From NCBI GenBank assembly GCA_003427395.1, contig BFEA01000097.1, forward strand, positions 214,034-254,033: 40,000 nucleotides of DNA. Reading direction: 5' to 3'. The notes below the pieces were generated by a model that worked only from the letters and a program-made list of their open reading frames with translations, searched no databases and was not told where the DNA came from. The stretch is from Chara braunii. Its lineage: Eukaryota; Streptophyta; Charophyceae; Charales; Characeae. Positions 30,095 to 39,454 of the stretch are shown here, one piece after another; positions within the stretch are counted from its first letter, which is position 1, and every line of letters starts with the position of its first letter. Both the position numbers and the translations under genes were made by a program.

Positions 30095-31011
30095 TGCAAG
30101 GAAGATGAGCAATAGCGAACTCCAGAACGCAAACAGCATCATACATAAGTTACCAGGTAGCCATGACCTCGAACCATAAGCAGAATGGCATCACGAGTTT
30201 CACCCAATAAGAACACAGCAATAGTTCGTGATTGACAATGCTGAAGTTGTCTCCCATCATCATCAACAAAGAACAAGAGTTGATATCCTACTGGCGCTCG
30301 GCGCCCAGACCACAAGATGGCAGGTCCTATCTAGCCTACTACTACAATGCCGAAGTTGACGTCAACAGCTTCACCGAAGTACGAGCATATGCGGCCAATG
30401 CCGCTCGTCTCAAGCACCAGGTATGTCTCCCACTTTGCTCTCAACCCCGATCCTTACCACACAGATGCCTCTAGCACCCAAGGACCACCCAGCGCCCCAC
30501 CTAGCAAACAGCAGGCAGCGTGGATATGGCTGCCTGCTTCTTCCTCACTCGCCCGTGAGTGCGAGGGCGCCAGCCAGCAAATAGCGCAGCAGTGCTGTCG
30601 CAGCATGCAGCCAGCACCCGAATGTCGAATGAGGAGGCAGGCCCTTCCCTATATCGAAGTGGCCTGCCTGCGTCCAGTCCAGGAAGCTTCCAGTAGGCCC
30701 CGGTAGCCTGAGGCCCAGTCACGAAGAATGCAGGCAGTGGGCCTGAGGTAGTTGCATACACCCAACTGCTTTCGGCCTGTGCTTGGCCCGGTACCCGTAC
30801 CCAGCCCAGGGCCTGCTTTACATTCATTCACACAGGCGGCCCAGGGCGTGAGTTCATTCAACCAACTGATGCTGTGTAACTGCCTGAATTTCCCCATTTG
30901 CGGGGTACCCTGAAAACGAGGCCCTGAGGGCCTGTCGTGCCTGCCTTCACTTAGGGCGGCCGACCTTGCTGCAAATAAGGCCCGTAGGGGCTAAGCGGGC
31001 GTAGCCTCGCA
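30095..31011 (-). mobile_element. Solo LTR of the element 1 family
   Basis: 917 bp, TGCAAGGAAGATGAG...GTAGCCTCGCA, alignable end to end with the two element 1 LTRs and in the same orientation. A 4-bp TSD, AATA, sits at 30,091-30,094 and 31,012-31,015. No internal region remains. It retains the antisense CAG|GTATGT site (donor at 30,421). Confidence 0.88.
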
Positions 31012-31758
31012 AATATCATTGCAGACTCTGATATTGCCAGACTACTTGGACTGGTACCCGCCTAGACCATACAACTACTGGCCTCTAAAAATAACAACTT
31101 CGTCTTCTTCTGCTCAGCATCGAGTACCTGGCATATCTACCTCTACTTTGTGTGGTACAGGCCTACCTGCTACCTGAGTGTGTTTTAGCTGCTCTAAGTG
31201 TCACGGCCTCTTTCCCCGCAGAGTGTTTTCCCCGCTGCAACCCTCAATGTCACGGCCACAGGTAAGTACCAGCCCTTCGGGCCTCCCGCAGGGACGAGTA
31301 CCCTTGCAGGTCACACACACACTCAGACAGGCACACAGACCAGTAAGCATGCACACACACAGACTTAGAAAACTCAGCAACAAGCGGGAAACACAGCAAG
31401 GCATACATTCCATTGGCAAAACTCAGAAATCAGCTGTGTGTCTCAGTCCGTGTTTGACAGTTCCTTACACCATCCAAGACAGCGGAAAGGTATGCAATGG
31501 CAGCTCCTCAGCACTGTTCCATCCATGTTTGACATCCTGTAAAGGCTCACAACACACCGAAGCTACTCTATGCCACCCACCATTTCTCCCGAACACAATG
31601 AACCCTTACCATAACTCTATCAGACAGGAAAAATACCGCATATACAGTCATAATCAGCGTGCAGTGGTGCACTGCATTCGGGAGAAGATAGTAGTCAGAG
31701 GGAAACAACGCAGCCCTGCACAATAACACACAGCTATTGGTAGCTTGAACGGTTCATA
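31012..31758. other. Gene-less stretch; weak plus-strand micro-exon candidate
   Basis: TTTCCCCGCAG|AG (31,211-31,221) and CACAG|GTAAGTACC (31,257-31,270) bound a 40-bp segment with near-consensus splice sites on the plus strand. With no linked coding exon this is only a candidate. CA-rich sequence lies at 31,310-31,360. Confidence 0.25.
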
Positions 31759-31940
31759 GCTTTGGTTAATCGCAGCACCCAGCCCGACAGCTGGGTTAAT
31801 CGCAGCACCCACCGCAACAGCTGGGTTAATCGCATCACCCACACCCGACAGCTGGGTTAATCGCAGCACCACTGCGACAGCTGGGTTAATCACAGCACCC
31901 ACGCCAACAGGTGGGTTAATCGCAGCACCCACATGCATTG
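31759..31940 (-). repeat. 30-bp minisatellite, six units
   Basis: Units are of the form GCTGGGTTAATCGCAGCACC, 29-31 bp long. Translated on the minus strand the consensus gives a decapeptide like VGAAINPAVA. Single copies with the same flank (GGTA-CTTGAA-GGTTCA) occur at 31,734-31,786 and 32,938-32,982. The unit is partly out of phase, so it is not clearly coding. Confidence 0.75.
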
Positions 31941-32196
31941 AGCCACACTGCTCGACACATTGAGCAAACACACACACACACATTGAGAGATCACACGAAA
32001 TCCACACTGGAGTCCAGAGATGCGAAGTCCAGATATGTGCAGCTTAGAAACTCCAACAAATTATCACATTAAACGGTGTCGGAGATCCAGTCACCAAGCG
32101 CCCAACAGAGCTGGGTTCTCCTCATCAAGGTAGGAGGCTCTCTTCTCTCCCTAGCACACTCTCTCTCTCTGTCCCTCCTGGTCTTCTTCATGCATG

Positions 32197-32237
<41 letters not shown>

Positions 32238-33116
32238 CCCTTGTGAATCTTGACAATACATTCGCAACTAACCAGCCACAACTACTACTAGCTATAAGGC
32301 TATGGCCGCCTTCGCCCTCAACACAGTGCTTCCCAGCAGGACTCTCGTGCATGCCTCTCGCAGATAGCGCACAAGCAATTCAGCAGCACTTCCGCACTTC
32401 TCACGAATGAGCATCTGCCTTCAAATGTGGCTCTCCAGTCCTTATATTGACTGGACTGAGCCTCAACTCGTTCCAGCCTCTGCTTCCTTGGCTTGACTTG
32501 GACCTGGTACCACATGCCCTCGGGTTGTTTGCTTCAGAATGTCAAGGCCTGGTACTTTCCCGAATTTCATTGGTGTGCTGCTGCTTGGGACTAGTGAGTC
32601 GCCACTTTTTGTCTGTGGAAAATGACTTTTGACTGTGGGATGTGACTCTTGCCACTGGGACAACTTTTGCATGGGAAAGTGTCCTTTGCCTGTGGGATAT
32701 GACTTTTCAATATGGAACGTAATTTTTGCTTATAGAATGCAAACTTTGCCTCTGGGATGTGATTGTTCACCGGGTGCCTGTCGGACTTGACTCCTAAGGT
32801 ACCCGACTGTGACCTTTCTGAAACTGACCGACTTGGCCTTGGGGTCTGCATCGTGGAATGCCTTTCACACGCCGATAGCTATTTGTAACTTGGGTTCACA
32901 GCTGGGTTACTCGCAGCGCACTCACCAAAACAAACATTGGTAACTTGAATGGTTCAAAGCTGGGTTAATCACAGCACCCAGGAACTTTTTTTGTTGTTGT
33001 CGGTGGTGTTTTTCTGCACCCACCAAAGCAGACAAAATCTGGGCACTTTTTGTTTTCCAGCGCTCTAGATCCGGGTAGAATAGGGGGGAGAGGGGGGTAA
33101 AAAGGGTATACATGAG
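31941..33116. repeat. Gene-less stretch with (CT)n and a 20-bp minisatellite
   Basis: (CT)n tracts lie at 32,159-32,168 and about 32,199-32,234. 32,605-32,770 is a degenerate tandem repeat of TGTGGGATGTGACTTTTGCC. 32,290-32,420 vaguely resembles the TATGGCCGCC and GCACTTCCGCA part of the element 2 LTR, but no boundaries are visible. No gene is supported. Confidence 0.55.
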
Positions 33117-33516
33117 GCTTAAATGGGTTTAAAAGGAGGTTGCCTAGTTTGAATTTTTTTACCCTCAGCCAAAATATGTTGGCATTTCAATTCTACATAC
33201 TGTCGCAATCTTTTTCTTCCCAGAATTTTCAAAAGCTATTTCATTTCACACTGGGGCTGCCTGCGACCCAGCCCAGATCCCGCACAATCAGGCGGCCTGA
33301 CGTGAGCTCTGACATGACATTCATGCCCACGTGTTTAAGGGGTTTTAAAAGGGGGTGGCCTAGTTTGAATTCTTTGACCCTCAACCAAAAGCATTTCGAT
33401 TCTACACTGTAATTGTCGCAAATTTTTTCTTCCTAGAAGGCTGCCTGCAACCCAGACCAGGTCCCACACGGTCGGGTGGCCCGACGTGAGTTCAGGTATG
33501 GCATTCATGCCCAGAT
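33117..33516 (+). repeat. Family S repeat, tandem pair
   Basis: Two direct units of about 200 bp (33,117-33,333 and 33,334-33,516) share GGGTTT(T)AAAAGG, GCCTAGTTTGAATT, ACCCTCA-CCAAAA, TTCTACA, GGCTGCCTGC-ACCCAG and GACGTGAG. An inverted relative is at 11,371-11,870. Confidence 0.65.
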
Positions 33517-33563
33517 GCACAGAACATCAAACCAGGGTCATGGATCATTCAACATCCACTGAC

Positions 33564-33908
33564 CTATTCCAGTACTAGGCCCAGATGGTCTATAACTGCA
33601 CTACTACAGGTGGCATGAACGAAGTTTACCCAGCCACCTTCTTCGGCCGAATACAACATACCGTCCTTATTGCTGTCCTTAAACCACCAGTACTTGGACG
33701 ACGCCTTAGCGTTAACGCTACACGATTTCCGCGGCCGGCGGGCCGTTGATAAATCGAATCGACAGCCCGCGCTGCTTCGAGATTTGGGCGGCCGGCGCGG
33801 CGCGCAGTGCCCAAGTACTGGTGGTTTAAGACTGAAAGATAACCCAAATACAGCTGCCACATTCCTCATTTCCATCATAACCAGCGAGTACTCCGATAAG
33901 ACATGCAT
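33564..33908 (-). pseudogene. EF-hand-like ORF interrupted by a MITE
   Basis: A 114-codon ORF contains DSNKDGMLYSAE (about 33,680-33,645), a perfect 12-residue EF-hand loop pattern (D1, N3, D5, G6, L8, E12). The helix-like stretch before it (AAVFGLSFSLK) is separated from the loop by a 147-bp net insertion that is exactly the TTAA-flanked MITE at 33,679-33,829. The insertion is a multiple of three and open, so the ORF reads through. Without it, helix and loop would be contiguous. A second EF-hand is not visible, and splice sites are not certain. It may be a host exon or chance. Confidence 0.35.
33679..33829. mobile_element. 151-bp MITE with TTAA ends
   Basis: TTAA-ACCACCAGTACTTGG at left and CCAAGTACTGGTGGT-TTAA at right form a 15-bp perfect inverted repeat with flanking TTAA. 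The outer 11 bases equal those of the 809-bp element at 23,847, so one transposase likely mobilised both. The GC-rich interior differs from its AT-richer surroundings and has no ORF of its own. Confidence 0.85.
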
Positions 33909-34426
33909 AGCATTGTGGAGCCGAACCTCTGCATCATTATGCAGGCTACCGCAGAAAGTGAGGAGGAAAAGACTATCCCCAGAAATTCAAAATCTAACTG
34001 TAGCAGCAAGCTCCACCGAACTATGTTATGCAATCTGATGTGCATAATGAGACAGTAAGAATTACCTCCGCATGGCATGCATTGGGTGGCAAAAACTAGA
34101 CGTGTTGCACTTCACCCAGATCAATGACGCCCGACTGGACACTTCAGAAAGAAATTACGACGGCATGGGAGACCCCTAAAGAGAGGTTCAAAATTATGGA
34201 TGCTCACCTTTTTGCCCACAGTTGCAGTGGCCTTATGCATCTCCTTGTCCCTCTTCGCCTCCTTTTCCGAGGAATCCTTACCCTGCCCAGCCTTGTCAGC
34301 TTCCCTTTCTCTCCATACATCCTTCTCAACTTTATCTCCACTGCGAGCACCCGTGGCAGAACCATCTTCGATCTTGCTATACAAATTTCTTGTTCTTCTC
34401 TCCTGCACCAACGCACATCTGTCCTT

Positions 34427-34439
<13 letters not shown>
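33830..34439 (-). other. Gene-less stretch; Lys/Glu-rich exon candidate
   Basis: On the minus strand a charged open segment (about 34,413-34,217, with EKDVWREREADKAG and KRDKEMHKATATVGKK) is bordered by TTGGTGCAG| and GCAAAAAG|GTGAGC, acceptable splice sites. No domain is recognised and coding status is unproven. It continues upstream into (CA)n. Confidence 0.3.
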
Positions 34440-34498
<59 letters not shown>

Positions 34499-34900
34499 NN
34501 TGTGCGCGTGTGCGTGTGTATGTGTGTTTTGAATATTCCCCACAACAGCCCCTATTCCACCCAGATGAACAGATCCAAATTCAAAGCATATTTAAACTAA
34601 TTTAATCATATTACAGACAAGGAAAGCCCTTCAGTTCAGACAACCCAACAATGAAACAGTTTCACCTCAATAGCAAGCAACATGAAGTACAATAGCTGCA
34701 TGTAAACCCCTTTCTTGAATGTGTTCACATTTGCTTTCTTCAGGGTACCCCTTTCATTTGTTTTGCAGCTCCCCCTTTACTGTGCCTCTCATGCACAAGG
34801 CTCGCCACGTTGATTGTGGTTGAGCTCGAGCTGCCCACATCCCCGTGTGGAATAACGGCCCACTTGCACACGATGAAAGGAGGCAGAGCAAAGCCGGAGG
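34440..34900 (-). repeat. Family T repeat, longest copy
   Basis: The order on the plus strand is (CT)n(GT)n with two N bases at 34,499-34,500, then ATTCCCCACAACAGCCCC (34,534-34,551), CACCCAGATGAACAGATCC, AGCAAGCAACATGAA, GGGTACCCCTTTCATT, CTCCCCCTTTACTGTGCC, ACAAGGCTCGCCACGTTGAT and CATCCCCGTGTGG. It is the best copy for building a consensus of the family. Confidence 0.65.
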
Positions 34901-35262
34901 TATATTCCTGTTCATTTCTTCTCAGATCTTCAACTTATATTTTCTGTTCTCGTTAATGATGCTCATTCGTATGCGTTACTAGTAAATTAGTAATACACAA
35001 GGAGGAAGGAAATGGGAGGTGGTTCTGACAGGGTTCTAAATAGTGACCGCTGCGGCAGACCACTCTAGAATGGCACGCGAGGGCAGAACCGGTTTGGGTG
35101 TGGCCTGTGGAAGCACCGCATCCAATTCTCACAGTCACAGTTACTGCATCGATTGGCATGGAGTAGACAGATGTTACAGGTTACATGGCTCCTACATGCT
35201 AGGAACACAGGCACGTCGACCGCAATTATAGAGGCATTGCCGTTCCAGCCCGTCTACAAACT
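34901..35262. other. Gene-less, nothing recognised
   Basis: Mixed-composition sequence with only short ORFs lacking domains. There is no repeat match that I can see within the window. Confidence 0.5.
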
Positions 35263-35569
35263 GGATATGACATGCCAGGGTGTCGTACATGAGTGCAGTA
35301 TAGACTGTCATCAAAAGCTCGCCCAGGCTATCCTTTCATAATCCCCACGGCATAAGGCATGCGAACCACATGCTAGCTGAATCTCAGGTGGGTCATCACA
35401 GAGAGTCTGGATATGACATGCCAGGGTGTCGTACATGAGTGCAATAGAGACTGTCATCATACGTATGAACTTATGAAGACAAAAGCTTGCCCGGGCTCCC
35501 TTCATAATCCCCACGGCATAAGGCATGCGAACCACATCCTAGCTGAATCTCAGGTGGGTCATCACAGAG
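35263..35569 (+). repeat. Tandem direct repeat, two units of 146 and 161 bp
   Basis: Unit 1 is 35,263-35,408 and unit 2 is 35,409-35,569. Both start GGATATGACATGCCAGGGTG and end GTGGGTCATCACAGAG. Unit 2 has an extra segment around ACGTATGAACTTATGAAG. They lie just 3' of the decayed peptidase copy B. Confidence 0.85.
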
Positions 35570-35727
35570 CAGCGTGGAGCAAGTTTCTTGGGTTTCCTCG
35601 GTATTTATTCCATCTCTGTGAGTTGACGACGACGGGGAAGATTGATCCAAAGCAAGGGCATTCTACTGCTGAAGGATTTGGTCTGCAACAGGGATTTGTA
35701 GGTTCATATGGTAATCTATTTTTCTCC

Positions 35728-37300
35728 TCAGGCTGCTGTGCCCATCATTCGTGGGGCAAGGAAGAAGGAATTCCGACTGTGGTTGCAGTAGGTGTATGAC
35801 CAATACCGCATGTGCGACACGCTAGGAGATGATGTGGCAGATGATGGCACTGGGGCTAGTTCACGCAGTAGAGACACATACTTTCTATGACAGCTTCCTG
35901 GAAACATTGACGACACATGACATGTTGCTGACATGTTATCAGCAAAGAAGGCACGTGTGCAATTATTCAAGCATGACATATCAAGGCCACAACGGCATGC
36001 TGGGCAAGTAATCAAGGGGTGGCGGGGGTGAGCACAAGACAAAGGATCGCAGTTTTCGTGTCAGAGGCTTGAATCGACCATCCCTTCATAGTGTTCGGAT
36101 AAGAGGCCATGCCGTGCACATGCTAACTAGAGTGTACCTGTGCGACGACGCAATGGGAGGAGGCCATAATCTCCATCCCCTGGAGAGGTCCCCTTACTGT
36201 TCGTGGTAGAATCCGTCTGATCCACACAGGAAGGGGATGCTGCCTGACCATGCACAGGGGGAAGGAGGTTGAGTCGGATTGCTCTCCAGAGGCAGTAGTG
36301 CTTGCGAGTGCTCATCACCATACTATTCCTGATGGATGGCCAGACCGAGTGATGTTGTGCCACTTCGTGATAGAAAAGAGTTAATATTTCCCGCTGCATG
36401 AAACCTACCGCGATTGTCCCATAGGGTCCATGAGTTTTCTGCAAAGGTAAGAGCACTGAAATGACCTGGACGATGTAAAATGTATGCCCAAATATTGGAA
36501 TCCATGCCTGCCACATGATTTTGCGGAGCAGGCTGGAGTTGTTGTCGCCTACCCATAAATGTCATAGACAGTTCATGCCAGGTGCACTACTGTCGTCCTC
36601 TGGCCAGACGGCACGGTGCTCTTATTCTATCCAGTGGACAACGTCTGCAAAATCAGAAGCAGTATGCACATTGGCATAGTACGCACAGCGACCTCGTTGT
36701 AGCACTATGATATCATCCAATTCTGCAGGTTGTGCGGCAGGGGGAGGTTCATCCATTTCTCCAGATTGCATGGCAGGCGGATATTCATTGCAGTCTTTAC
36801 CATTTCTGTCACAGGTTCCTCCAGCTGTAGTATGCGCTGCGGAGAGAGATTTTCTCAAGTCGGAGGCTCCATCAGGTGATCAGAAGGTGGTTCATATCAT
36901 TTGACCAGGAGAGCATGCAGGGTCAAGTGGATGAGGAATACGCAGGAAGCAGAGGTTGATCAGTCGCACTTGTGCTCAAAGCGGCTGATAGTCATGAAAA
37001 TGCTGCACAGGTGGCTGCACCTCGTGTCTGGTGCAGGCCTGCAGCACTGAAGAAATCATCACCACATTGTGGGCATCGGACTCGAAATGTACTACTGGCT
37101 TAGTGTATATCGAGAGCAACGGTGTCGTTCTGTACCATTGCGGGCATGTCATCGGAGCAGATCTCTAACCCCTGCACGGGGTGCGGTATTCATGCTGTTC
37201 CAGGACAGACGAGGCCGACATCTTGGAGGCAGTGGCAGAGACGGGGAACGTCTCCGCCGAAGAGGCATCCATAACGATTCATCCAGTCGTCGCCGCATTG
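35728..37300 (-). pseudogene. Decayed Josephin-like peptidase copy B with zinc motifs
   Basis: The same module order as copy A is seen on the minus strand. A CPQCGDDFFSAAGLH zinc-finger-like segment lies at about 37,075-37,031. Then come LQRGRCAYYANVHTASDFADVV with the candidate nucleophile Cys at 36,685-36,687, HRPGHFSAL with the candidate His at 36,461-36,463, and WTLWDNRG with Asp at 36,416-36,418. CAHPRHPLITCPAC follows at 36,036-35,995. Stops after VHWIE, a frameshift before MTFMGRR, and more frame changes toward the zinc motif show decay. The catalytic residues are kept. Spacing from Cys to His is about 45 bp shorter than in copy A. Confidence 0.55.
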
Positions 37301-37309
37301 CCAGGATGT

Positions 37310-37740
37310 GTGTGTGCCTGTGTGCGTGTGCGTGTTATAAATATTCCCCACAACAGCCTCAATTCCACCCAGATGAATAGATCCAGAATAAACGCATTTT
37401 TGTTCTATTGCAGACAACGAGAGCACTTAAGATGAGACAGCCCAACATTTAAAAACAATTTTACAATTAGACAATTTTCCGTCTGTGTGTATATGTGTGT
37501 GTGTTTTAGATTTTCCCAACAACAGCCCCAATTCCACCCAGGTGAATAGATTCAGAATCAAAGCAGTCTTTGTCCTATTGCAGACAACAAGAGCATTTGA
37601 TATGTCCAACATATAAAAGCAATTTTATAATTAGACAGTTTTTTGGTTGTCCTTGGGGTACCCCTTTCATTGTTCTTGGAGCTCCCATTTTACTGTGTCT
37701 CTTACACACAAGGCTGCCCACGTGTGTGCGTGTGCGCCTG
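37310..37740 (-). repeat. Two family T units upstream of peptidase copy B
   Basis: Two units in direct order each start with a GT-rich tract (37,310-37,336 and about 37,482-37,505) followed by TTCCCxACAACAGCC(C/T)CAATTCCACCCAG(A/G)TGAATAGAT. The second runs on through GGGGTACCCCTTTCATTG and ACACAAGGCTGCC. As with copy A, family T lies immediately 5' of the peptidase-like sequence. Confidence 0.6.
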
Positions 37741-38577
37741 TGTGTGTGTGCGTGTATGCGTGCGTGTGACATTTCAAGCCAGCTGGAATACAAACCCATA
37801 TCCCTCTTTTCTTAGACTGTTTTCTTTTCTTCGGTGCTGTTGCCTTTTGTTCCAGGCTGTTTCCTGTTTCTGTCGCCAGAATGCTTCTTGGGCCAAGACA
37901 GCTTCCTGGCCGCTGAAATTGGATCTACACCAAAACAGGGGGGAAAAAGTACACACACAAGAATGAAAAGAATGCAAAACCCGGAGACCGTCGAATCAAA
38001 ATTCACGTCGTCTGGTGCCCCCAACTCAATTGCAAAGACTACATCTTCATGGTTCAAACAGATACAAGCATGAAACCGCAACCAGTACCACAACACCGAC
38101 GGCCACAGTCCCCGGACATCAGCACTGCATCCTGAATGGGCACTGCACCCTGCTCTGCAGGTTACTCGTGAATCTCCAATGCTGTAGAGGATTTGTGTGA
38201 CACAAGCTGGGATGTCTAAAGGGGATGAAGAAGTAGATATTGCCCTAAGGGGAAAGAAGGAACATAACATGGACAGAGAGAGACAGGGCAGACCAAGAAA
38301 CAGGCTGCTGATCACCAGATGAGTGATGGTGTGTCAAATGGTAAAGTATAAAAGGAATTATGATGTGACACAAGTGTACATTTCTGTCTGAGTTATGTCT
38401 TTCCTCTTCTACAATCATGAAATGCTTCAAGTCCTTGATATGCTTTTCCACATCAGAACCAATTAAATACACTCGTAGAGTACAGGTGTTGCTTTCCAAC
38501 CTGATGGCTTCTTTCCGACTTCATACCGACAGTGTGCCGAGGCCATGCTTAAAATACAATGTAGACCTCACCCAAGA
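37741..38577 (-). pseudogene. Third, partial copy of the peptidase-gene linker region (copy C)
   Basis: On the minus strand HSSGDQQPVSWSALSLSV (about 38,330-38,270) matches HLSGDQQPVSLSAPILSV of copy A (about 13,545-13,490), and CTGCATCCTGA-T-GG-ACTG near 38,125 matches about 13,316. No peptidase domain is visible here, so only the Ser/Pro-rich linker part remains. The rest of this stretch has no gene. Confidence 0.45.
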
Positions 38578-38724
38578 GCCTAGCTCGGTGGGTACACCCA
38601 TGAACTGTTGGAATACAGACCCGAGTTCGAATCCAGATGACTGAGCTTGATCAGTACAACCAAATATTTCTGAATTGTCTGGGGCTGGTCAGCTCCATGA
38701 CGATATCTCAAGGTCGTCACCCTT

Positions 38725-38755
<31 letters not shown>
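38578..38755 (+). repeat. tRNA-headed SINE with poly(A) tail
   Basis: A box TAGCTCGGTGG (38,581-38,591) and B box AGTTCGAATCC (38,624-38,634) are at tRNA spacing. A body follows (GAATTGTCTGGGGCTGGTCAG), then a 3' end ATGACGATATCTCAAGGTCG and a 27-A tail (38,729-38,755). This is the reference copy for the split SINE around element 2. RNA polymerase III transcription is expected for this class (family knowledge); the LINE partner is unknown. Confidence 0.75.
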
Positions 38756-38851
38756 GAAGGTGCACTCCATATCTGCATATGTAATGACGATATCTCAAGG
38801 CCGTCGCCCTCTGGAAAAAAAAAAAAGAAGTGCACTCCATATCTGCATATG
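38756..38851 (+). repeat. SINE tail between direct repeats of about 25 bp
   Basis: GTGCACTCCATATCTGCATATG occurs at 38,760-38,781 and, with one base less at its start, at 38,830-38,851. Between them is a 5'-truncated SINE tail (ATGACGATATCTCAAGGCCG...CTCTGG plus 12 A). This is either a truncated insertion with a long target duplication or a tandem copy of tail plus flank. Confidence 0.7.
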
Positions 38852-39454
38852 CACACTTTTTTGTTGCATTGTAGGTATTGTCCGCATATCTGCAACCCAG
38901 GCCAAATAACCAATAGAGATTCCGCAAATTGATACAATTCCTACACTTGTAGGAACAGATGCATATAATACCCATGTATCAAAGCTTTACATTTTTTGAC
39001 TTCATTAGGTATACCTTTTCACACTCAATTGCTAGAAACATCAATAACAGGAAGCAAGGACTTCTTCCCCCACACCTTTTTCGTTTTTTTCCGTGCCAGC
39101 CGCGCTCCTGTGTCTTTGGATCTCTTCACCACCTCTTCTATATACAGCTTGATGACCTTCAAAGCCATGCACAGCAAAGAACACACGTGGTATCAGGATT
39201 TGTTTTTTCCCTTTCAGTATCAGGATTTTGTTGGATGGGTGGAATAGGAAAAAGTTACAGCAAAAGGAAGAAAAACGGAGGAAAAAGTTAAACTGTCACA
39301 GATAAAGGTAATGGCATCTAAATCATTGTGACACACTGTGCAGCACGATGGAGAACGTGTTTGCAAAACCGAGAACACTCCCATACACGAGTACGTACTC
39401 CCGAATAAGTACCTCTTATATGACGAAGAACGTAATTCCTTTTTTTTTATGTTT
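38852..39454. other. Gene-less, nothing recognised
   Basis: AT-rich sequence with a plus-strand ORF (38,959-39,291) of 110 codons lacking any recognisable domain. I see no repeat match within the window. Confidence 0.5.

Noticed and set aside
29843-30142. Poly-Phe/Ser and Arg/Glu-rich ORFs
   Set aside because: Translations of the (GAA)n tract.
31178-31726. 182-codon plus-strand ORF
   Set aside because: No domain, not conserved in related repeats, crosses strong splice-like sites that would interrupt it.
31759-31940. CRISPR-like array
   Set aside because: Units are adjacent without unique spacers; it is a eukaryotic minisatellite.
32290-32920. Third copy of the element 2 LTR
   Set aside because: Only scattered words (TATGGCCGCC, GCACTTCCGCA) match; no termini, TSD or continuous alignment seen.
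34121-34605. Leu/Ser/Cys-Val ORFs suggesting membrane proteins
   Set aside because: They run through (CT)n(GT)n microsatellites on one strand and the reverse on the other.
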